Counted from the first letter of the stretch, positions 27,290 to 38,281 are shown. The stretch is 64,000 nt of DNA from Thermoflavimicrobium dichotomicum (GCF_900114055.1 NZ_FORR01000014.1:41068-105067); one strand, 5' to 3'. Notes: a model not told the origin generated them from the letters alone. A program made the numbers and translations.

Positions 27290-27796
27290 TTGAAAAAACC
27301 AGTGATTCTTCAAGTGGTCGGTTATAAAAATGCAGGAAAAACTACCTTGATATGTCATTTAATCCAGACATGGTCCAACCGAAACTTTCGAATCGGAACC
27401 ATTAAGCACGATGCCCATGACTTTGAAATGGATGTCCCCCATACAGACACCTGGAAGCATCAAGTAGCCGGGGCACATACCGTGGCCATTACCTCTTCGC
27501 AAAAAACAGCCATCATCCAGCATCGCTCTTTGTCTCTATCTCAACTGATTGCCTCCATGGCTGAACTGGATCTTGTTCTAGTGGAAGGGTTCAAGCAAGA
27601 AAATTACCAAAAGGTTCTGATTATCAAAACAGAAGCAGACCTTTCCCTTTTGCATTCATTGAAACAGGTAATCGCCATCGTTTCTTGGTTCCCTTTCAAA
27701 CATCCAACCATTCCTACCTGGCAGATTCAGCAAATCGATGGACTAGCTGATTTTTTACTCAAACAACTAAGCGAGGTGCATGATCCATGTTCGTAA
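27290..27796 (+). CDS. mobB: Molybdopterin-guanine dinucleotide biosynthesis adapter protein
   Basis: MobB is a GTP-binding P-loop protein that assists MobA. 168 residues with Walker A GYKNAGKTTL near the N-terminus, IKHDAHDFEMDVPHTDTWKH, and LVLVEGFKQE as a Walker B-like segment. The start is TTG at 27290-27292; no ATG is available in the short gap after moeA. Its end overlaps moaE by ten bases. Confidence 0.93.
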   Translation: MKKPVILQVVGYKNAGKTTLICHLIQTWSNRNFRIGTIKHDAHDFEMDVPHTDTWKHQVAGAHTVAITSSQKTAIIQHRSLSLSQLIASMAELDLVLVEGFKQENYQKVLIIKTEADLSLLHSLKQVIAIVSWFPFKHPTIPTWQIQQIDGLADFLLKQLSEVHDPCS

Positions 27797-28185
27797 TCAC
27801 CCAAGATAAAATCGATGTGCAGGCAGTCATTGAAGCAGTTCAAGATCCTCATTGTGGCGGAACTTGTACTTTTATCGGTACCGTTCGAGATTTGACTGAT
27901 GGCAAGAAAACTGCCTATTTGGAGTATGAAGCTTATGAAGAAATGGCCGAAAAAATGCTCAAACAAATAGGCGATGAAGTCTTAAAGCAATTTGGTTGCT
28001 CCCATGTCGCCATTTCTCATCGGATCGGTCGATTGGAAATTGGTGATGTTGCTGTAGCTATTGCTGTCTCTGCTCCACACCGAAAAGAAGCTTTTGAAGG
28101 CTGCCGCTATGCAATTGAAAAGCTCAAACAAGTGGTCCCTATCTGGAAAAAGGAATTTGGTGAAGACGGATCCTATTGGGTTTAA
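27787..28185 (+). CDS. moaE: Molybdopterin synthase catalytic (large) subunit
   Basis: MoaE, with thiocarboxylated MoaD, adds the dithiolene sulfurs to precursor Z. 132 residues. CGGTCTFIGTVRD, EYEAYEEMAEK, HRIGRLEIGDVAVAIAVS and the C-terminal lysine-rich KLKQVVPIWKKE with catalytic lysines are all present. GAGGTG precedes the ATG. The overlap with mobB and the 25-base gap to moaD indicate one transcript. Confidence 0.96.
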   Translation: MFVITQDKIDVQAVIEAVQDPHCGGTCTFIGTVRDLTDGKKTAYLEYEAYEEMAEKMLKQIGDEVLKQFGCSHVAISHRIGRLEIGDVAVAIAVSAPHRKEAFEGCRYAIEKLKQVVPIWKKEFGEDGSYWV

Positions 28186-28210
28186 TGATGGTGAATAAGG
28201 AGAGATAGCG

Positions 28211-28447
28211 ATGAAGATTTTATGTTTCGCTGATTTGGGTGAAAAAATAGGGAAAAACGTCGAATTTCCACTGGAGACAACAATCACTGTTCGCGAGCTT
28301 CGTGAAAAATTAAGCGAACAGTATCCACTCTATCAACAACAACTGCAAACATGCATGGTAGCGATCAATCAAACCTATGCCGAAGAGGAAACTGTCATTT
28401 CCCCCGACGATGTCGTGGCTTTGATTCCACCTGTCAGTGGTGGGTAA
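28211..28447 (+). CDS. moaD: Molybdopterin synthase sulfur carrier subunit
   Basis: Ubiquitin-fold sulfur carrier of 78 residues ending in VSGG; the terminal glycine is thiocarboxylated by a MoeB/ThiF-type enzyme, which is not in this window. MKILCFADLGEKIGK and VALIPPVSGG are typical. GGAGAG lies before the ATG. Confidence 0.95.
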   Translation: MKILCFADLGEKIGKNVEFPLETTITVRELREKLSEQYPLYQQQLQTCMVAINQTYAEEETVISPDDVVALIPPVSGG

Positions 28448-28471
28448 TCCAACAGAAAAAGGGTGTTCCTT

Positions 28472-29488
28472 ATGACCGAAAGGACATTGGACAAACTGAA
28501 TCGTCCATTGAAAGATCTACGGATTTCCGTTACGGATCGATGCAATTTCCGTTGCCGATACTGTATGCCTGAAGAAATCTTTGGACGAGACTATGCATTT
28601 TTACCCAAAGAGAAGCTCCTTCGTTATGAAGAAATCAACCGGCTTGTTCGCATATTTGCTTCGCTTGGCGTGACCAAGATTCGCATCACAGGCGGAGAAC
28701 CACTTCTGCGCAAAGATTTGCCGGAGCTTATTCGCATGATCGCTTCCATTGAGGACATCAAGGATATTGCCTTGACCACCAATGGTGTACTCCTGAAAAA
28801 CCTGGCCAGACAACTGAAAGAAGCAGGACTTCAGCGGATCAATGTGAGTCTGGATACCTTGGACAGCGAAAAATTTACCCGACTCAATTCACGCTTTCAT
28901 CGTGTAGAACAAGTACTGGAAGGGATTGAAGCAGCGGCAGCTGCCGGGCTTCAGGTAAAAGTGAACATGGTGGTCATGAAAGGAATCAATGACGACGAAA
29001 TCGTCTCCTTTGCCCGATACTTCCGTGATACCCAGCATATCTTGCGGTTCATCGAGTTCATGGATGTAGGGAATACAAATGGTTGGAATATGGAAAAGGT
29101 GGTTCCCAAAGAAGAGATCATCAGCAAAATTCAATCGGAAATGCCGATCGAACGAGTTGAGCCGAACTACTTCGGGGAAGTCGCAACACGCTATCGATAT
29201 AAAGGGACGGACAAGGAATTCGGGATTATCTCCTCGATCACTGAACCTTTTTGTTCTTCCTGTACCCGTGCCCGCCTTTCATCCGATGGAAATTTATATA
29301 CTTGTTTATTTGCATCGAAAGGATATCCCTTGCTCCAATTGTTACGTTCGGGTGCTTCGGACGAGACCATTCGAGCTAAAATCATCGAAATCTGGCAAGA
29401 TCGAACCGATCGTTACTCGGAAGAGCGTTTCCAATTGAGCCAAGAACAAAAGCAAAAGAAAATTGAAATGTCGTATATTGGTGGATGA
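28472..29488 (+). CDS. moaA: GTP 3',8-cyclase (radical SAM)
   Basis: MoaA uses S-adenosylmethionine and two [4Fe-4S] clusters to cyclize GTP. 338 residues from the ATG at 28472, with AAAGGGTG upstream; a GTG nine bases earlier is less likely. The N-terminal cluster motif is CNFRCRYC; the C-terminal substrate-binding cluster is CSSC with a third cysteine in LYTCLF; the chain ends in SYIGG, the conserved C-terminal GG. Last gene of the moa operon, followed by a terminator. Confidence 0.97.
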   Translation: MTERTLDKLNRPLKDLRISVTDRCNFRCRYCMPEEIFGRDYAFLPKEKLLRYEEINRLVRIFASLGVTKIRITGGEPLLRKDLPELIRMIASIEDIKDIALTTNGVLLKNLARQLKEAGLQRINVSLDTLDSEKFTRLNSRFHRVEQVLEGIEAAAAAGLQVKVNMVVMKGINDDEIVSFARYFRDTQHILRFIEFMDVGNTNGWNMEKVVPKEEIISKIQSEMPIERVEPNYFGEVATRYRYKGTDKEFGIISSITEPFCSSCTRARLSSDGNLYTCLFASKGYPLLQLLRSGASDETIRAKIIEIWQDRTDRYSEERFQLSQEQKQKKIEMSYIGG

Positions 29489-29521
29489 AACAAAGAGAAA
29501 CATACATCTGATCACTCCTCC

Positions 29522-29566
29522 TCTCCCTTGTGTTTGAAGTGACATCAAGCAAGGGAGATTTTATTT
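29522..29566 (+). terminator. Terminator of the moaC-moaA operon
   Basis: TCTCCCTTG / CAAGGGAGA stem followed by TTTTATTT. The following 29567-29847 is AT-rich, with no supported gene. Confidence 0.9.
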
Positions 29567-29847
29567 GACCTTCATATCCGATTATTTGTCAATCGACCAC
29601 ACTGTTATTCATATATTCTGATAATTAAGAAAATAAAAGGATATATTATACTGATTTTAACATGTACCCATTTTTGAATATCAAACTTGAATCGATGCTG
29701 GAAATAGTTTAAAATAAATTAAAAATATTAAATTTTATTATATAAATAATGATGTTAGGAATCATCGAATGGAGGGATCCATTGTTCACAAATGGTATGA
29801 ATCAATGATGAAATACTTGATGAATTCACTTCAAAGGAGAGATCGAT

Positions 29848-30591
29848 ATGAACTGCAAAGAATGCGGCAATCCCATAGCTGAAAATGTGAATTTTTGTCA
29901 TCATTGCGGTACACCTACAGTAAACCAGCCATTTCAGCCACAGGGTACGTCCATAAGTCAAAATCCATATTTGAACAAAACCAAAGAATTGAGTGGAAAT
30001 TATCTAAAATTCGCATTAGAAGTCTTGAAAAAACCTGTCGAAAAAATGGAGCAAGTGGATCAGTCTCATTTTGTTCATGGCATCATTACTTTCGTATTAT
30101 TTTCTCTTTTCTTGCCGCTTGTAACTTATACAAATTTAAAAAATATACTGGATAATACATTTCTCGGTGAAGCTATTCCTTTCACAGAAACTGTTTTGTT
30201 GCCGTTTATCTATTTTATCCTCTTTTTCGCTCTGCTGACTGGAATTATTTTTGCAGTGATGCGTGCAACACGTGTTTATACAACTTTTCAACATGTGACG
30301 GCCCGAATCGGCTCGATTTTAATTGTTCCGACAGCATTTATTGTACTGGCTTTCTTACTCAGCATTTTGACAGCAGTCACTCTAAGTATGATTCTGGTTA
30401 TCTTCGGCTTGTTTTCTGTCGTGATCAATATCTGTCTGGTCATCTACTCTTACAGAAAAAGCAATGATCGTGGAAAGGTTGATGTTTTCTATACCATCCT
30501 GGTTACTTACATTTGTTTCGGAATTCTCATTTACCTCTTGGGAGAAAGCTTCTTTAAAACATTATTCGGCCGATTATTTGATATATTTTAA
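29848..30591 (+). CDS. Zinc-ribbon membrane protein of unknown function
   Basis: 247 residues. The N-terminal zinc ribbon MNCKECGNPIAENVNFCHHCG gives a CxxC-CxxC site in the cytoplasm, followed by a short Pro/Gln linker, an amphipathic stretch (LKFALEVLKKPVEKMEQVDQ), and five or so hydrophobic helices from about residue 75 to the end. This architecture is common in Bacilli as uncharacterized zinc-ribbon proteins. AAAGGAGAG precedes the ATG. It stands alone with its own terminator. I cannot assign a function. Confidence 0.8.
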   Translation: MNCKECGNPIAENVNFCHHCGTPTVNQPFQPQGTSISQNPYLNKTKELSGNYLKFALEVLKKPVEKMEQVDQSHFVHGIITFVLFSLFLPLVTYTNLKNILDNTFLGEAIPFTETVLLPFIYFILFFALLTGIIFAVMRATRVYTTFQHVTARIGSILIVPTAFIVLAFLLSILTAVTLSMILVIFGLFSVVINICLVIYSYRKSNDRGKVDVFYTILVTYICFGILIYLLGESFFKTLFGRLFDIF

Positions 30592-30611
30592 ATTCTTGGA
30601 TACAAGTTTAC

Positions 30612-30649
30612 GCCCCACTTGCAATGGGATCGTGGCAAATGGGGCTTTT
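30612..30649 (+). terminator. Terminator of the zinc-ribbon gene
   Basis: GCCCCACTTGC / GCAAATGGGGC stem followed by TTTTT. Confidence 0.9.
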
Positions 30650-30662
30650 TCCTTGAACGGAT

Positions 30663-30884
30663 TTATAGATTAAGCTCCCGCTTTAACTCTTCCAGACTCA
30701 AATATTCAAATTTCTTTTCACGAATATTTTCTTGAGAGAAAGGATCATTAAAATCTGGAATATCCTCCCACATCTTTTGTTCAGCACGTGTAACAAGATA
30801 CTCCATATAATCGAGTACACTCTTCCGGTCTTCTTCTGAAAGTTGATTAAACAAATGGTCAAATTTTTCTTTGTGTGACATCAT
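30663..30884 (-). CDS. Small acidic hypothetical protein, antitoxin-like
   Basis: 73 residues from an ATG with AAAGGAGAG upstream: MMSHKEKFDHLFNQLSEEDRKSVLDYMEYLV..., all helical and highly charged. The pattern LSEEDRKSVLDYMEYL resembles DUF2281-type small proteins and some antitoxins. No toxin gene is adjacent, so that reading is weak. The frame extends upstream to 30926 but without a better start. Confidence 0.6.
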   Translation of the reverse strand: MMSHKEKFDHLFNQLSEEDRKSVLDYMEYLVTRAEQKMWEDIPDFNDPFSQENIREKKFEYLSLEELKRELNL

Positions 30885-31062
30885 GATGCTTCTCTCCTTT
30901 AGGCTGGATTGATCTTCCATTTGCAATCAACGAAAGATAATGGATTCCTACATCCGTCTAAGTCTCACTTACTTCATATATAATAATGAATTTATCTAAA
31001 TTATAAATGTAAACCTTCTATGGATCATGGATTTTCAAATAAAATTCAATCAAAGCAAAAAA

Positions 31063-31081
31063 CCCCCACTATATGTGGGGG
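31063..31081 (-). terminator. Terminator downstream of the pyr operon
   Basis: CCCCCAC / GTGGGGG; on the minus strand it is followed by TTTTTTGC. It lies about 170 bases after the pyrE stop. Confidence 0.8.
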
Positions 31082-31117
31082 CAATCTTGCAACGTTTCCT
31101 TTTTATTGATGAGTTCC

Positions 31118-31180
31118 TTAACCACTCCCCATACGTAAACGAAGGGGATTCTCAGGGAACTCCCATCTACTGACAGGATA
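31118..31180 (-). mobile_element. Remnant right end of an IS605-like element
   Basis: AACCACTCCCCATACGTAAA, GGGGATTCTCAGGGAA and CTACTGACAGGAT match, with a few changes, the reverse complement of the right end at 63740-63803. No left end or ORF. Bases just beyond (31188-31217) resemble a decayed right half of the palindromic repeat. The rest of 31082-31252 is otherwise empty. Confidence 0.6.
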
Positions 31181-31252
31181 ATAAATATGAGCAAAAGTCA
31201 CTCAACAAGAAAAGGAATAAATGATCTCATTCTCGCCAAATGGTGGCTTCAA

Positions 31253-31843
31253 TCATATCTTTTCTTTTAAAGTGGTACGGCTACCAGGCTTCACGACTGG
31301 AATGCCTTCTTTACACAAAGGGCATTCAGAAGGATCATAGCTTTCAATGGTGATTTCCATCAAAGCGCGATATGGATAGGTGAATGGATTATGCCCCGGA
31401 TTCCGGTTCACAATCGAACCAACAGCGACAATCGTGGCTCCAAGCCCTTCCAATACCTTGATCACTTCTTTAACTGAACCACCGGTGGTTACCACATCTT
31501 CGATCACCAAGACACGTTCACCCGGTTTCATGGAAAATCCCCGGCGCAATTCCATGTTTCCTTCTTTGCGCTCGGTAAACAAGCAGCGGACACCAAGGGC
31601 ACGTGCTACTTCATGGGCAATGATCACTCCGCCAAGTGCCGGACCGACAACCACATCAATCACTTGGTCTTTAAATAACTGGGCCAAAGCCTTTCCCGTC
31701 TGTTCAGCATCATGGGGATACTGTAGAAGTTGTGCACACTGCATATATCTTGCACTGTGACGACCAGAGGATAAGAGGAAATGCCCTTCTTTTAACACAC
31801 CCGTACGCTTTATTGCTTCTTGTAACGACCATGGATTTGCCAT
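31253..31843 (-). CDS. pyrE: Orotate phosphoribosyltransferase
   Basis: Joins orotate to PRPP, giving OMP. 196 residues from the ATG at 31843, whose GGAGG overlaps the pyrF stop; the open frame extends 15 codons further without support. The PRPP-binding loop is VLVIEDVVTTGGS; ALGGVIIAHEVARALG is also conserved. The C-terminal CPLCKEGIPVVKPGS has a CxxC pair typical of the Bacillus-type enzyme. Last gene of the pyrimidine operon. Confidence 0.96.
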   Translation of the reverse strand: MANPWSLQEAIKRTGVLKEGHFLLSSGRHSARYMQCAQLLQYPHDAEQTGKALAQLFKDQVIDVVVGPALGGVIIAHEVARALGVRCLFTERKEGNMELRRGFSMKPGERVLVIEDVVTTGGSVKEVIKVLEGLGATIVAVGSIVNRNPGHNPFTYPYRALMEITIESYDPSECPLCKEGIPVVKPGSRTTLKEKI

Positions 31844-31847
31844 AAGA

Positions 31848-32567
31848 TTACCTCCATGCTTGTTTGATTTCTGCCAAAATTGCTTCATATGCTTTCACTG
31901 GGGATGGTGCTTGCGTAATGGGACGGCCGATGACCAAATAATCCGCCCCATTTTTTATGGCCTGTGTGGGTGTGACGACCCGTTTTTGATCTTGAACGTC
32001 ATCTCCCAATGGACGCACACCTGGCGTTACAGCCAAAAAATCAGATGCTGTCACTTGTTTAATCAATCCGGCCTCTTGTCCCGAACAGATGACCCCATCT
32101 GCCCCTGCCTGATAAGCGAGCCTGGCATAACGTGTCACGCAATCGGTAATGGAACCGGGAATTCCTATCTCTTCATTCAACATCGGTTGATCCGTACTGG
32201 TCAGTTGGGTTACCGCCAGCAGTTGAACCCGCTGTCCTCGTGCACTCTTTTCCGCTGCTTCCCGGGCTGCTTCCATCATCTTTCGCCCACCACTTGCATG
32301 AACGGTCAAGAAATCAACTCCCAACTGACTGATTGATTCAACACCTTTGGCTACTGTATTTGGTATATCGTGCAGTTTTAAATCGAGGAAAATGGAGTAC
32401 CCTTCCTCTTTCCGTTTTATCACCCACTCAGGGCCCACTCGATAAAACAGTTGGTAACCCACTTTAATAAAGGGTTTCTCTTTTCCTTCCCAATGAGACA
32501 ACAAAGCTTCCGCTTCTCTTGCATTTGGGTAATCCAAGGCGATAATGATCCGTTTTCGTATATCCAT
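31848..32567 (-). CDS. pyrF: Orotidine 5'-phosphate decarboxylase
   Basis: Final step of UMP synthesis. 239 residues, TIM barrel. The catalytic DLKLHDIPNT holds the Lys-Asp network; VTPGVRPLGDDVQDQKRV is the phosphate-binding loop region. AAGGAG precedes the ATG. The gap between carB and pyrF is only 73 bases: pyrK and pyrD, which sit here in B. subtilis, are missing. Confidence 0.96.
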   Translation of the reverse strand: MDIRKRIIIALDYPNAREAEALLSHWEGKEKPFIKVGYQLFYRVGPEWVIKRKEEGYSIFLDLKLHDIPNTVAKGVESISQLGVDFLTVHASGGRKMMEAAREAAEKSARGQRVQLLAVTQLTSTDQPMLNEEIGIPGSITDCVTRYARLAYQAGADGVICSGQEAGLIKQVTASDFLAVTPGVRPLGDDVQDQKRVVTPTQAIKNGADYLVIGRPITQAPSPVKAYEAILAEIKQAWR

Positions 32568-32640
32568 CCGCCAAACGCTCCTTACGTTGATGAAAGATCC
32601 GATTCCTCATGGGCGAGAAACCGGATCGCATTGATTGAAA

Positions 32641-35600
32641 TTAAACGGTCACGATATCCTGTTTCGCTCCTTGCTGCTGTAAAGGCAAACCGATTGGCTC
32701 TGCCGTGAGGTAAATCGCTTCAAGCGTCGTAATTAAAGCATCCACTGTATCCAAGGAGGTCAAACAAGCAATGCCATGTTCTACCGCTTCCCGACGGATG
32801 CGGAAACCATCACGCTCTGGTGTTTTTCCACGTGTCCATGTATTGATGACCAGATCAGCTTCACCTTGACGAATGAGATCCAGAATGGTAGGCGAACCTT
32901 CTTTCAGCTTGTATACCTCCTGAACCGGAATGCCCGCTTCTTTTAGAGCCTGAGCGGTTCCTCTGGTTGCAACAATTCGATATCCCAATTGATAGAAGCG
33001 TTGAATGAGCGGGATCGCTTCTTTTTTCTCTTTATCGCCAATGGTAGCAATGACTGTGCCAAAACGGGGCAGCGAGATATCGGAGGCGATCAGTCCTTTA
33101 TATACAGCCCGTGCATAATCGCGGTCACGCCCCATGACTTCACCCGTCGATTTCATTTCCGGACCAAGTGTAATATCGACGCTGCGCAATTTCGCAAAGG
33201 AGAAAACAGGTGCCTTTACAGCAATTTCCCGGCTTTCTGGCCATAGACCACCATCATAGCCCTGTTCTTTCAGGCTTTTACCCAAGATGATATTGGTTGC
33301 TACTTGTGCCATTGGAATCCCGGTTACTTTACTCAGGAATGGTACCGTCCGGGATGCACGTGGATTTACTTCCAGCACATAGATTTCTCCCTGGTGGAGG
33401 ACAAACTGAATATTAATGAGTCCCTTGGTATCCAATGCTTTGGCGATTTTGGTGGTAATCTCCAAAATCCGTTCTTTCTGTTCCCGGGTGATGGATTGAG
33501 GCGGATAAACTGCAATCGAGTCACCGGAGTGAACCCCAGCGCGTTCAATATGCTCCATGATTCCTGGAATCAATACTTGCTCACCATCGGCAATCGCATC
33601 TACCTCCAATTCTTTTCCTTGCAGATAGCGATCAATTAACACCGGATGTTCGGGATTTACTTTGACTGCCTCTTTCATGTAAGAGCGCAGTTCTTTTTCA
33701 CTATAAACGATTTCCATCGCCCGTCCGCCCAGGACATACGATGGACGAACCAATACCGGATAGCCAATGCGGGCTGCCGCATCCACTGCTTCCTCTTCAG
33801 AAGTGACTGCTGCTCCCAGCGGCTGGGCAATTTCGGTTTCACGAAGCAATTCTTCAAAACGCTTGCGGTCTTCAGCCCGATCAATCGCATCCAGTGAAGT
33901 GCCAAGAATCGGAATACCCTCATCGCGTAACTGATAGGCGAGGTTAAGTGCGGTTTGTCCACCAAACTGAACAATCACACCCATTGGATTTTCTTTTTCG
34001 ATCACATGTAGTACATCTTCTTTGTACAATGGTTCAAAATACAGGCGATCTGAAGTATTGAAATCCGTCGAGACTGTTTCGGGGTTATTGTTGATAATGA
34101 CTGCTTCATAACCTGCTTGGCGAATCGCCCAAATCGCATGGACTGTCGCATAGTCAAACTCAACCCCCTGTCCGATTCGAATGGGCCCTGATCCCAATAC
34201 CAGTACTGTCTTCTTCTCTGCCTTTTCCACTTCATCTTCCTGTTCATAGGTGGAATAGTAGTAAGGGGTTGCTGCTTCAAATTCAGCCGCACAGGTATCC
34301 ACCATCTTATAAACCGGTTTGATTCCAAACTTCTTGCGCAAACTGCGTACGTCTCCTTCTGTTAAATTCGAAAGACGCGCAATGGTTTTATCGGTAAAGC
34401 CACTTCGTTTCGCTTTTAGAAGCAACTCTTCATTCAACGGGTTGTTTTGCAATTCATTTTCAAGCTCAATAATCTGTTTCAGCTTATAGAGGAAGAACCG
34501 GTCAATTTTCGTTAACTGATGCGCTTCTTCCAAAGAATGGCCCCGACGGAACCATTCTGCCAGTAAGAAGACCCGCTCATCATCGGCTTCTGCCAAACGC
34601 TTGCGAATGATTTCATCGCTGAGCTCGCTCGCTTCTTTCAAATAAACATGATCTACTCCAATCTCCAGTGAGCGTACCGCTTTGAGCAAAGATTCTTCCA
34701 GCGTGCGCCCGATCGCCATGACTTCTCCAGTCGCTTTCATCTGGGTCCCAAGCTTTCGGTTCGCAGAAACGAATTTATCAAATGGCCAGCGTGGAATTTT
34801 GCTGACAACATAATCGAGAGCTGGCTCAAAGCAGGCATATGTCTGGCCGGTAACCGGATTTTTCAACTCATCCAGCGTGTAGCCAATGGCAATTTTAGCC
34901 GCAATCCGTGCAATCGGATATCCAGTCGCCTTCGATGCCAGAGCGCTGGAACGGCTCACCCGTGGGTTTACCTCAATCACAAAATACTCAAAGCTATGCG
35001 GATTGAGGGCAAACTGGACATTACAACCGCCACGTATATCGAGGGCACGGATGATTTTCAGGGCTGAAGTTCGAAGCATATGGTATTCGCGGTCAGACAG
35101 TGTTTGACTGGGCGCAAAAACAATGCTGTCTCCCGTGTGTATACCAACCGGGTCAAAGTTTTCCATATTACATACCACAATGCAGTTATCTGCCGCATCC
35201 CGCATCACTTCATATTCAATTTCTTTAAATCCAGCAATACTTTGCTCAATCAAGCACTGGTTAATCGGACTGTAGCGCAAACCGTTCTCGACAATTTCTC
35301 TTAATTCCTCTTCATGATTGGCAATGCCGCCACCCGTTCCACCTAGTGTATAAGCTGGACGAACAATAACAGGATAACCCATTTCATTGGCAAATTGGAC
35401 TGCTTGCTCTACCGTATTGACAATCACACTGGAAGGAACCGGTTCGCCCAATTCTTTCATCAAGCTACGGAATTGATCCCGATCCTCTGCACAAGTAATC
35501 GCTCTTAAGTCCGTTCCGAGCAATCGTACACCTTCGCGCTCCAATACGCCTTGTTTTGCCAGTTCCACAGCCAGGTTAAGACCCGTTTGTCCTCCCAGTG

Positions 35601-35865
35601 TGGGAAGAAGCCCATCCGGACGCTCTTTGCGAATCACTTGGGTAATAAATTCAGGAGTCAATGGTTCAATATAGACACGATCTGCCATGTTGGTATCGGT
35701 CATAATGGTCGCTGGGTTACTATTGACCAACACCACTTCAATCCCTTCTTCCCGGAGGGATTGGCATGCTTGTGTGCCTGCATAGTCAAATTCAGCTGCC
35801 TGTCCAATCACAATCGGGCCTGAACCAATTACCAAGATTTTTTTGAGCGAAGGATCCTTAGGCAT
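32641..35865 (-). CDS. carB: Carbamoyl-phosphate synthase large subunit
   Basis: 1074 residues with the duplicated ATP-grasp architecture: the first half starts [23 protein letters not shown], the second [22 protein letters not shown]. The C-terminal allosteric (MGS-like) domain runs from about 930. It makes carbamoyl phosphate from bicarbonate, ammonia and two ATP, with carA supplying ammonia. The start overlaps the carA stop by eight bases. As the pair lies in the pyr operon, it is the pyrimidine-specific set (pyrAB). Confidence 0.97.
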   Translation of the reverse strand: MPKDPSLKKILVIGSGPIVIGQAAEFDYAGTQACQSLREEGIEVVLVNSNPATIMTDTNMADRVYIEPLTPEFITQVIRKERPDGLLPTLGGQTGLNLAVELAKQGVLEREGVRLLGTDLRAITCAEDRDQFRSLMKELGEPVPSSVIVNTVEQAVQFANEMGYPVIVRPAYTLGGTGGGIANHEEELREIVENGLRYSPINQCLIEQSIAGFKEIEYEVMRDAADNCIVVCNMENFDPVGIHTGDSIVFAPSQTLSDREYHMLRTSALKIIRALDIRGGCNVQFALNPHSFEYFVIEVNPRVSRSSALASKATGYPIARIAAKIAIGYTLDELKNPVTGQTYACFEPALDYVVSKIPRWPFDKFVSANRKLGTQMKATGEVMAIGRTLEESLLKAVRSLEIGVDHVYLKEASELSDEIIRKRLAEADDERVFLLAEWFRRGHSLEEAHQLTKIDRFFLYKLKQIIELENELQNNPLNEELLLKAKRSGFTDKTIARLSNLTEGDVRSLRKKFGIKPVYKMVDTCAAEFEAATPYYYSTYEQEDEVEKAEKKTVLVLGSGPIRIGQGVEFDYATVHAIWAIRQAGYEAVIINNNPETVSTDFNTSDRLYFEPLYKEDVLHVIEKENPMGVIVQFGGQTALNLAYQLRDEGIPILGTSLDAIDRAEDRKRFEELLRETEIAQPLGAAVTSEEEAVDAAARIGYPVLVRPSYVLGGRAMEIVYSEKELRSYMKEAVKVNPEHPVLIDRYLQGKELEVDAIADGEQVLIPGIMEHIERAGVHSGDSIAVYPPQSITREQKERILEITTKIAKALDTKGLINIQFVLHQGEIYVLEVNPRASRTVPFLSKVTGIPMAQVATNIILGKSLKEQGYDGGLWPESREIAVKAPVFSFAKLRSVDITLGPEMKSTGEVMGRDRDYARAVYKGLIASDISLPRFGTVIATIGDKEKKEAIPLIQRFYQLGYRIVATRGTAQALKEAGIPVQEVYKLKEGSPTILDLIRQGEADLVINTWTRGKTPERDGFRIRREAVEHGIACLTSLDTVDALITTLEAIYLTAEPIGLPLQQQGAKQDIVTV

Positions 35866-36952
35866 GTATTTTCTCCCCTTTCTTGTTAAAGGCGTCCATC
35901 ATTTCTTTGAACTGATCGAAGAGATAGCCTGAATCAAGTGGTCCAGGTGCTGATTCCGGATGATATTGCACAGAGAATACGGGCAGTGTTTTATGTTTAA
36001 GTCCCTCAATGGTGCCATCATTTAAAGCAATATGTGTTACTTCCAAATCGGTTCCTGCAAGCGACTCATGGGTGACTGCATAGCCATGATTTTGTGAGGT
36101 AATGACGGTTCGACCGGTTTCCAATTCTTTAACGGGATGATTTCCACCCCGGTGACCAAATTTCAGCTTGGCGGTATCTGCTCCACAAGCCAAGGCGATA
36201 AGTTGATGTCCGAGGCAAATTCCAAACATCGGCACTTTCCCGATCAACTGTTCAATCGTTTCGATCACTTCGGGTACATCTTTGGGATCTCCAGGACCAT
36301 TGGACAGCATGATCCCATCCGGGCGGAAGCGGAGAATTTCTTCTGCAGTCGTATTATAAGGAACGGAGATCACTTCACAGTTCCGTTCAACCAGTTCACG
36401 CTGAATATTATGCTTGGCTCCGAAATCCATTAGCACCACACGTTTTCCATAATTGGGTGAAATGTAGATGCTTTTGGTACTTACTCGTGCGACCTGGTCA
36501 TGCATATGCGGCGTGTTTTTCAAGCGGTCAATCAAAACTTCGACAGGTTCGTCACTGGTAGTGAGCAGCCCTCTCATCACCCCGTAAATCCGCAACTTTC
36601 TGGTTAACGCCCGGGTATCGATCCCGGAGATGCCAATGATCCCTTGTTCTTTCAACCAGTCACTGATGGTTGTTTCATTACGCCAGTTACTGGCAAACTC
36701 CTGATATTCCCGGACCACCAAACCATGCGCGAAGGAACGCAAGCATTCATTATCATCCCGATTAAAGCCGTAATTTCCGATCAGGGGATAGGTCATCGTA
36801 ATAATCTGTCCGCAATAAGATGGGTCTGTTAAAATTTCTTGGTATCCTGTCATACTCGTATTAAAAACAACTTCACCTACAGATTCTCCTTCTGCCCCAA
36901 AGGAGGTTCCTGTAAACACAGTCCCGTCTTCAAGGATCAAACGTGCTTTCAT
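35858..36952 (-). CDS. carA: Carbamoyl-phosphate synthase small (glutaminase) subunit
   Basis: Class I glutamine amidotransferase of 364 residues. Catalytic cysteine in [16 protein letters not shown], and the His-Glu pair in [11 protein letters not shown]. The N-terminal [17 protein letters not shown] is the family signature. A GGAGGG site lies upstream of the ATG, at somewhat long spacing. Between pyrC and carB; equals pyrAA of B. subtilis. Confidence 0.97.
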   Translation of the reverse strand: MKARLILEDGTVFTGTSFGAEGESVGEVVFNTSMTGYQEILTDPSYCGQIITMTYPLIGNYGFNRDDNECLRSFAHGLVVREYQEFASNWRNETTISDWLKEQGIIGISGIDTRALTRKLRIYGVMRGLLTTSDEPVEVLIDRLKNTPHMHDQVARVSTKSIYISPNYGKRVVLMDFGAKHNIQRELVERNCEVISVPYNTTAEEILRFRPDGIMLSNGPGDPKDVPEVIETIEQLIGKVPMFGICLGHQLIALACGADTAKLKFGHRGGNHPVKELETGRTVITSQNHGYAVTHESLAGTDLEVTHIALNDGTIEGLKHKTLPVFSVQYHPESAPGPLDSGYLFDQFKEMMDAFNKKGEKIHA

Positions 36953-36979
36953 GTGATGCGCCCTCCAATCCGTTCCTGT

Positions 36980-38281
36980 TTATTCTTCAAATGTCACAAC
37001 AATATCTGCCTGATCCCATGTAATGTTTCCACGGTAGATGGTCAGAACAGGCCATCCTTTACATTGCCAGCCACTAAATGGTGTATTTCGACCTTTTGAT
37101 TTAAACGTATTGGGATCAACCGGACGCTCTTCTTCCAAATCAATCACCGTGATATCCGCTGATTTTCCTTCTGCTAGCACTCCATATGGCAGACCAAACA
37201 GTTCTGCAGGTTTACGTGTCATTTTCTCCACCAACTCAGCCAAGGTGAGCTCCCCGGTCAGAACCAAATGGGTATAAAGAAGCGGAAATGCAGTTTCCAG
37301 TCCGACAACACCAAATGGCGCCAACTCCATTCCTTGAGCCTTTTCTGATACCATATGCGGCGCATGATCTGTAGCAATGATATCGATTGTCCCGTCTTTC
37401 AATCCCTGGATCAATGCCGCTCGATCTTTTTTCGAGCGAAGAGGTGGGTTCATTTTATACATGGCATCCGGTTCTGGAATATCCTCGTCACACAGCAGCA
37501 AGTGATGGGGGGTTACCTCTGCCGTCACTTTTTGTCCTCGCGCTTTGGCTTCACGAACCAGACGTACGGATTGTTCCGCACTGATATGGCAGACATGGTA
37601 ATGGACTCCTATATCTTCGGCAAGCAAAATGTCCCGTGCTACATGAATCGATTCAGCCTCGCTTGGAATGCCCTGCAAGCCATAGCGTTTGGCAAACTCG
37701 CCATCATGGACACAACCCCCTTTTGCCAGGGTGTCATCCTCACAGTGTGCAACAACCGGGAGCCCCAAAGAATGAGCCTTTCTCATCGCTTCTTTCATGA
37801 CTTTACTGCTTTGTACACCGACACCATCATCAGATACGGCAATGACACCTGCTGCTTTTAGTGCCTCCATATCTGTCAGTTCTTGTCCCAATTGTCGAAT
37901 GGTAATCGCTCCGATCGGTAAAACACGCGCATAACCCGCTTCTTCCGCTTTAGCCAAAATATCCTGAACAATTTCCACGGAATCAATTGGTGGTCGAGTA
38001 TTGGGCATACATGCAACAGTGGTAAACCCGCCACGAGCTGCAGCATACGTACCTGTTTCTATCGTCTCTTTCTTTTCAAATCCGGGTTCTCGCAAATGCA
38101 CGTGCATATCAATGAAGCCGGCAGAAACAAACTTTCCATCCACATCGATCACTTCTGCTTCCTCGTCTTCAATTTCCGCCGCTATTTTTGCGATCATCTC
38201 ACCTACGATGAGGATGTCCTTTTTAATGAGCTTGCCTGTTTGTTCATCCAATACTTGCCCATTTTTCAACAATATTTTCAC
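36980..38281 (-). CDS. pyrC: Dihydroorotase
   Basis: Cyclizes N-carbamoyl-aspartate to dihydroorotate. 433 residues from the GTG at 38281 (VKILLKNGQVLDE), with AAGGAGG eight bases upstream; the frame upstream is not conserved. Zinc ligands: HVHLREPG, the carboxylation/ligand region, VVAHCED, YHVCHIS, and the catalytic ATDHAPH. The start lies inside the end of pyrB (38-base overlap), so translation is coupled. Confidence 0.96.
   Translation of the reverse strand: MKILLKNGQVLDEQTGKLIKKDILIVGEMIAKIAAEIEDEEAEVIDVDGKFVSAGFIDMHVHLREPGFEKKETIETGTYAAARGGFTTVACMPNTRPPIDSVEIVQDILAKAEEAGYARVLPIGAITIRQLGQELTDMEALKAAGVIAVSDDGVGVQSSKVMKEAMRKAHSLGLPVVAHCEDDTLAKGGCVHDGEFAKRYGLQGIPSEAESIHVARDILLAEDIGVHYHVCHISAEQSVRLVREAKARGQKVTAEVTPHHLLLCDEDIPEPDAMYKMNPPLRSKKDRAALIQGLKDGTIDIIATDHAPHMVSEKAQGMELAPFGVVGLETAFPLLYTHLVLTGELTLAELVEKMTRKPAELFGLPYGVLAEGKSADITVIDLEEERPVDPNTFKSKGRNTPFSGWQCKGWPVLTIYRGNITWDQADIVVTFEE

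Noticed and set aside
29776..29810. Short TTG-initiated ORF after GGAGGGATCC, a possible leader peptide before the zinc-ribbon gene
   Set aside because: Only eight codons, no regulatory codon pattern and no adjacent terminator; chance is likely.
30663..30884. Toxin-antitoxin module
   Set aside because: The small protein resembles some antitoxins, but no toxin-sized partner is adjacent on either side.
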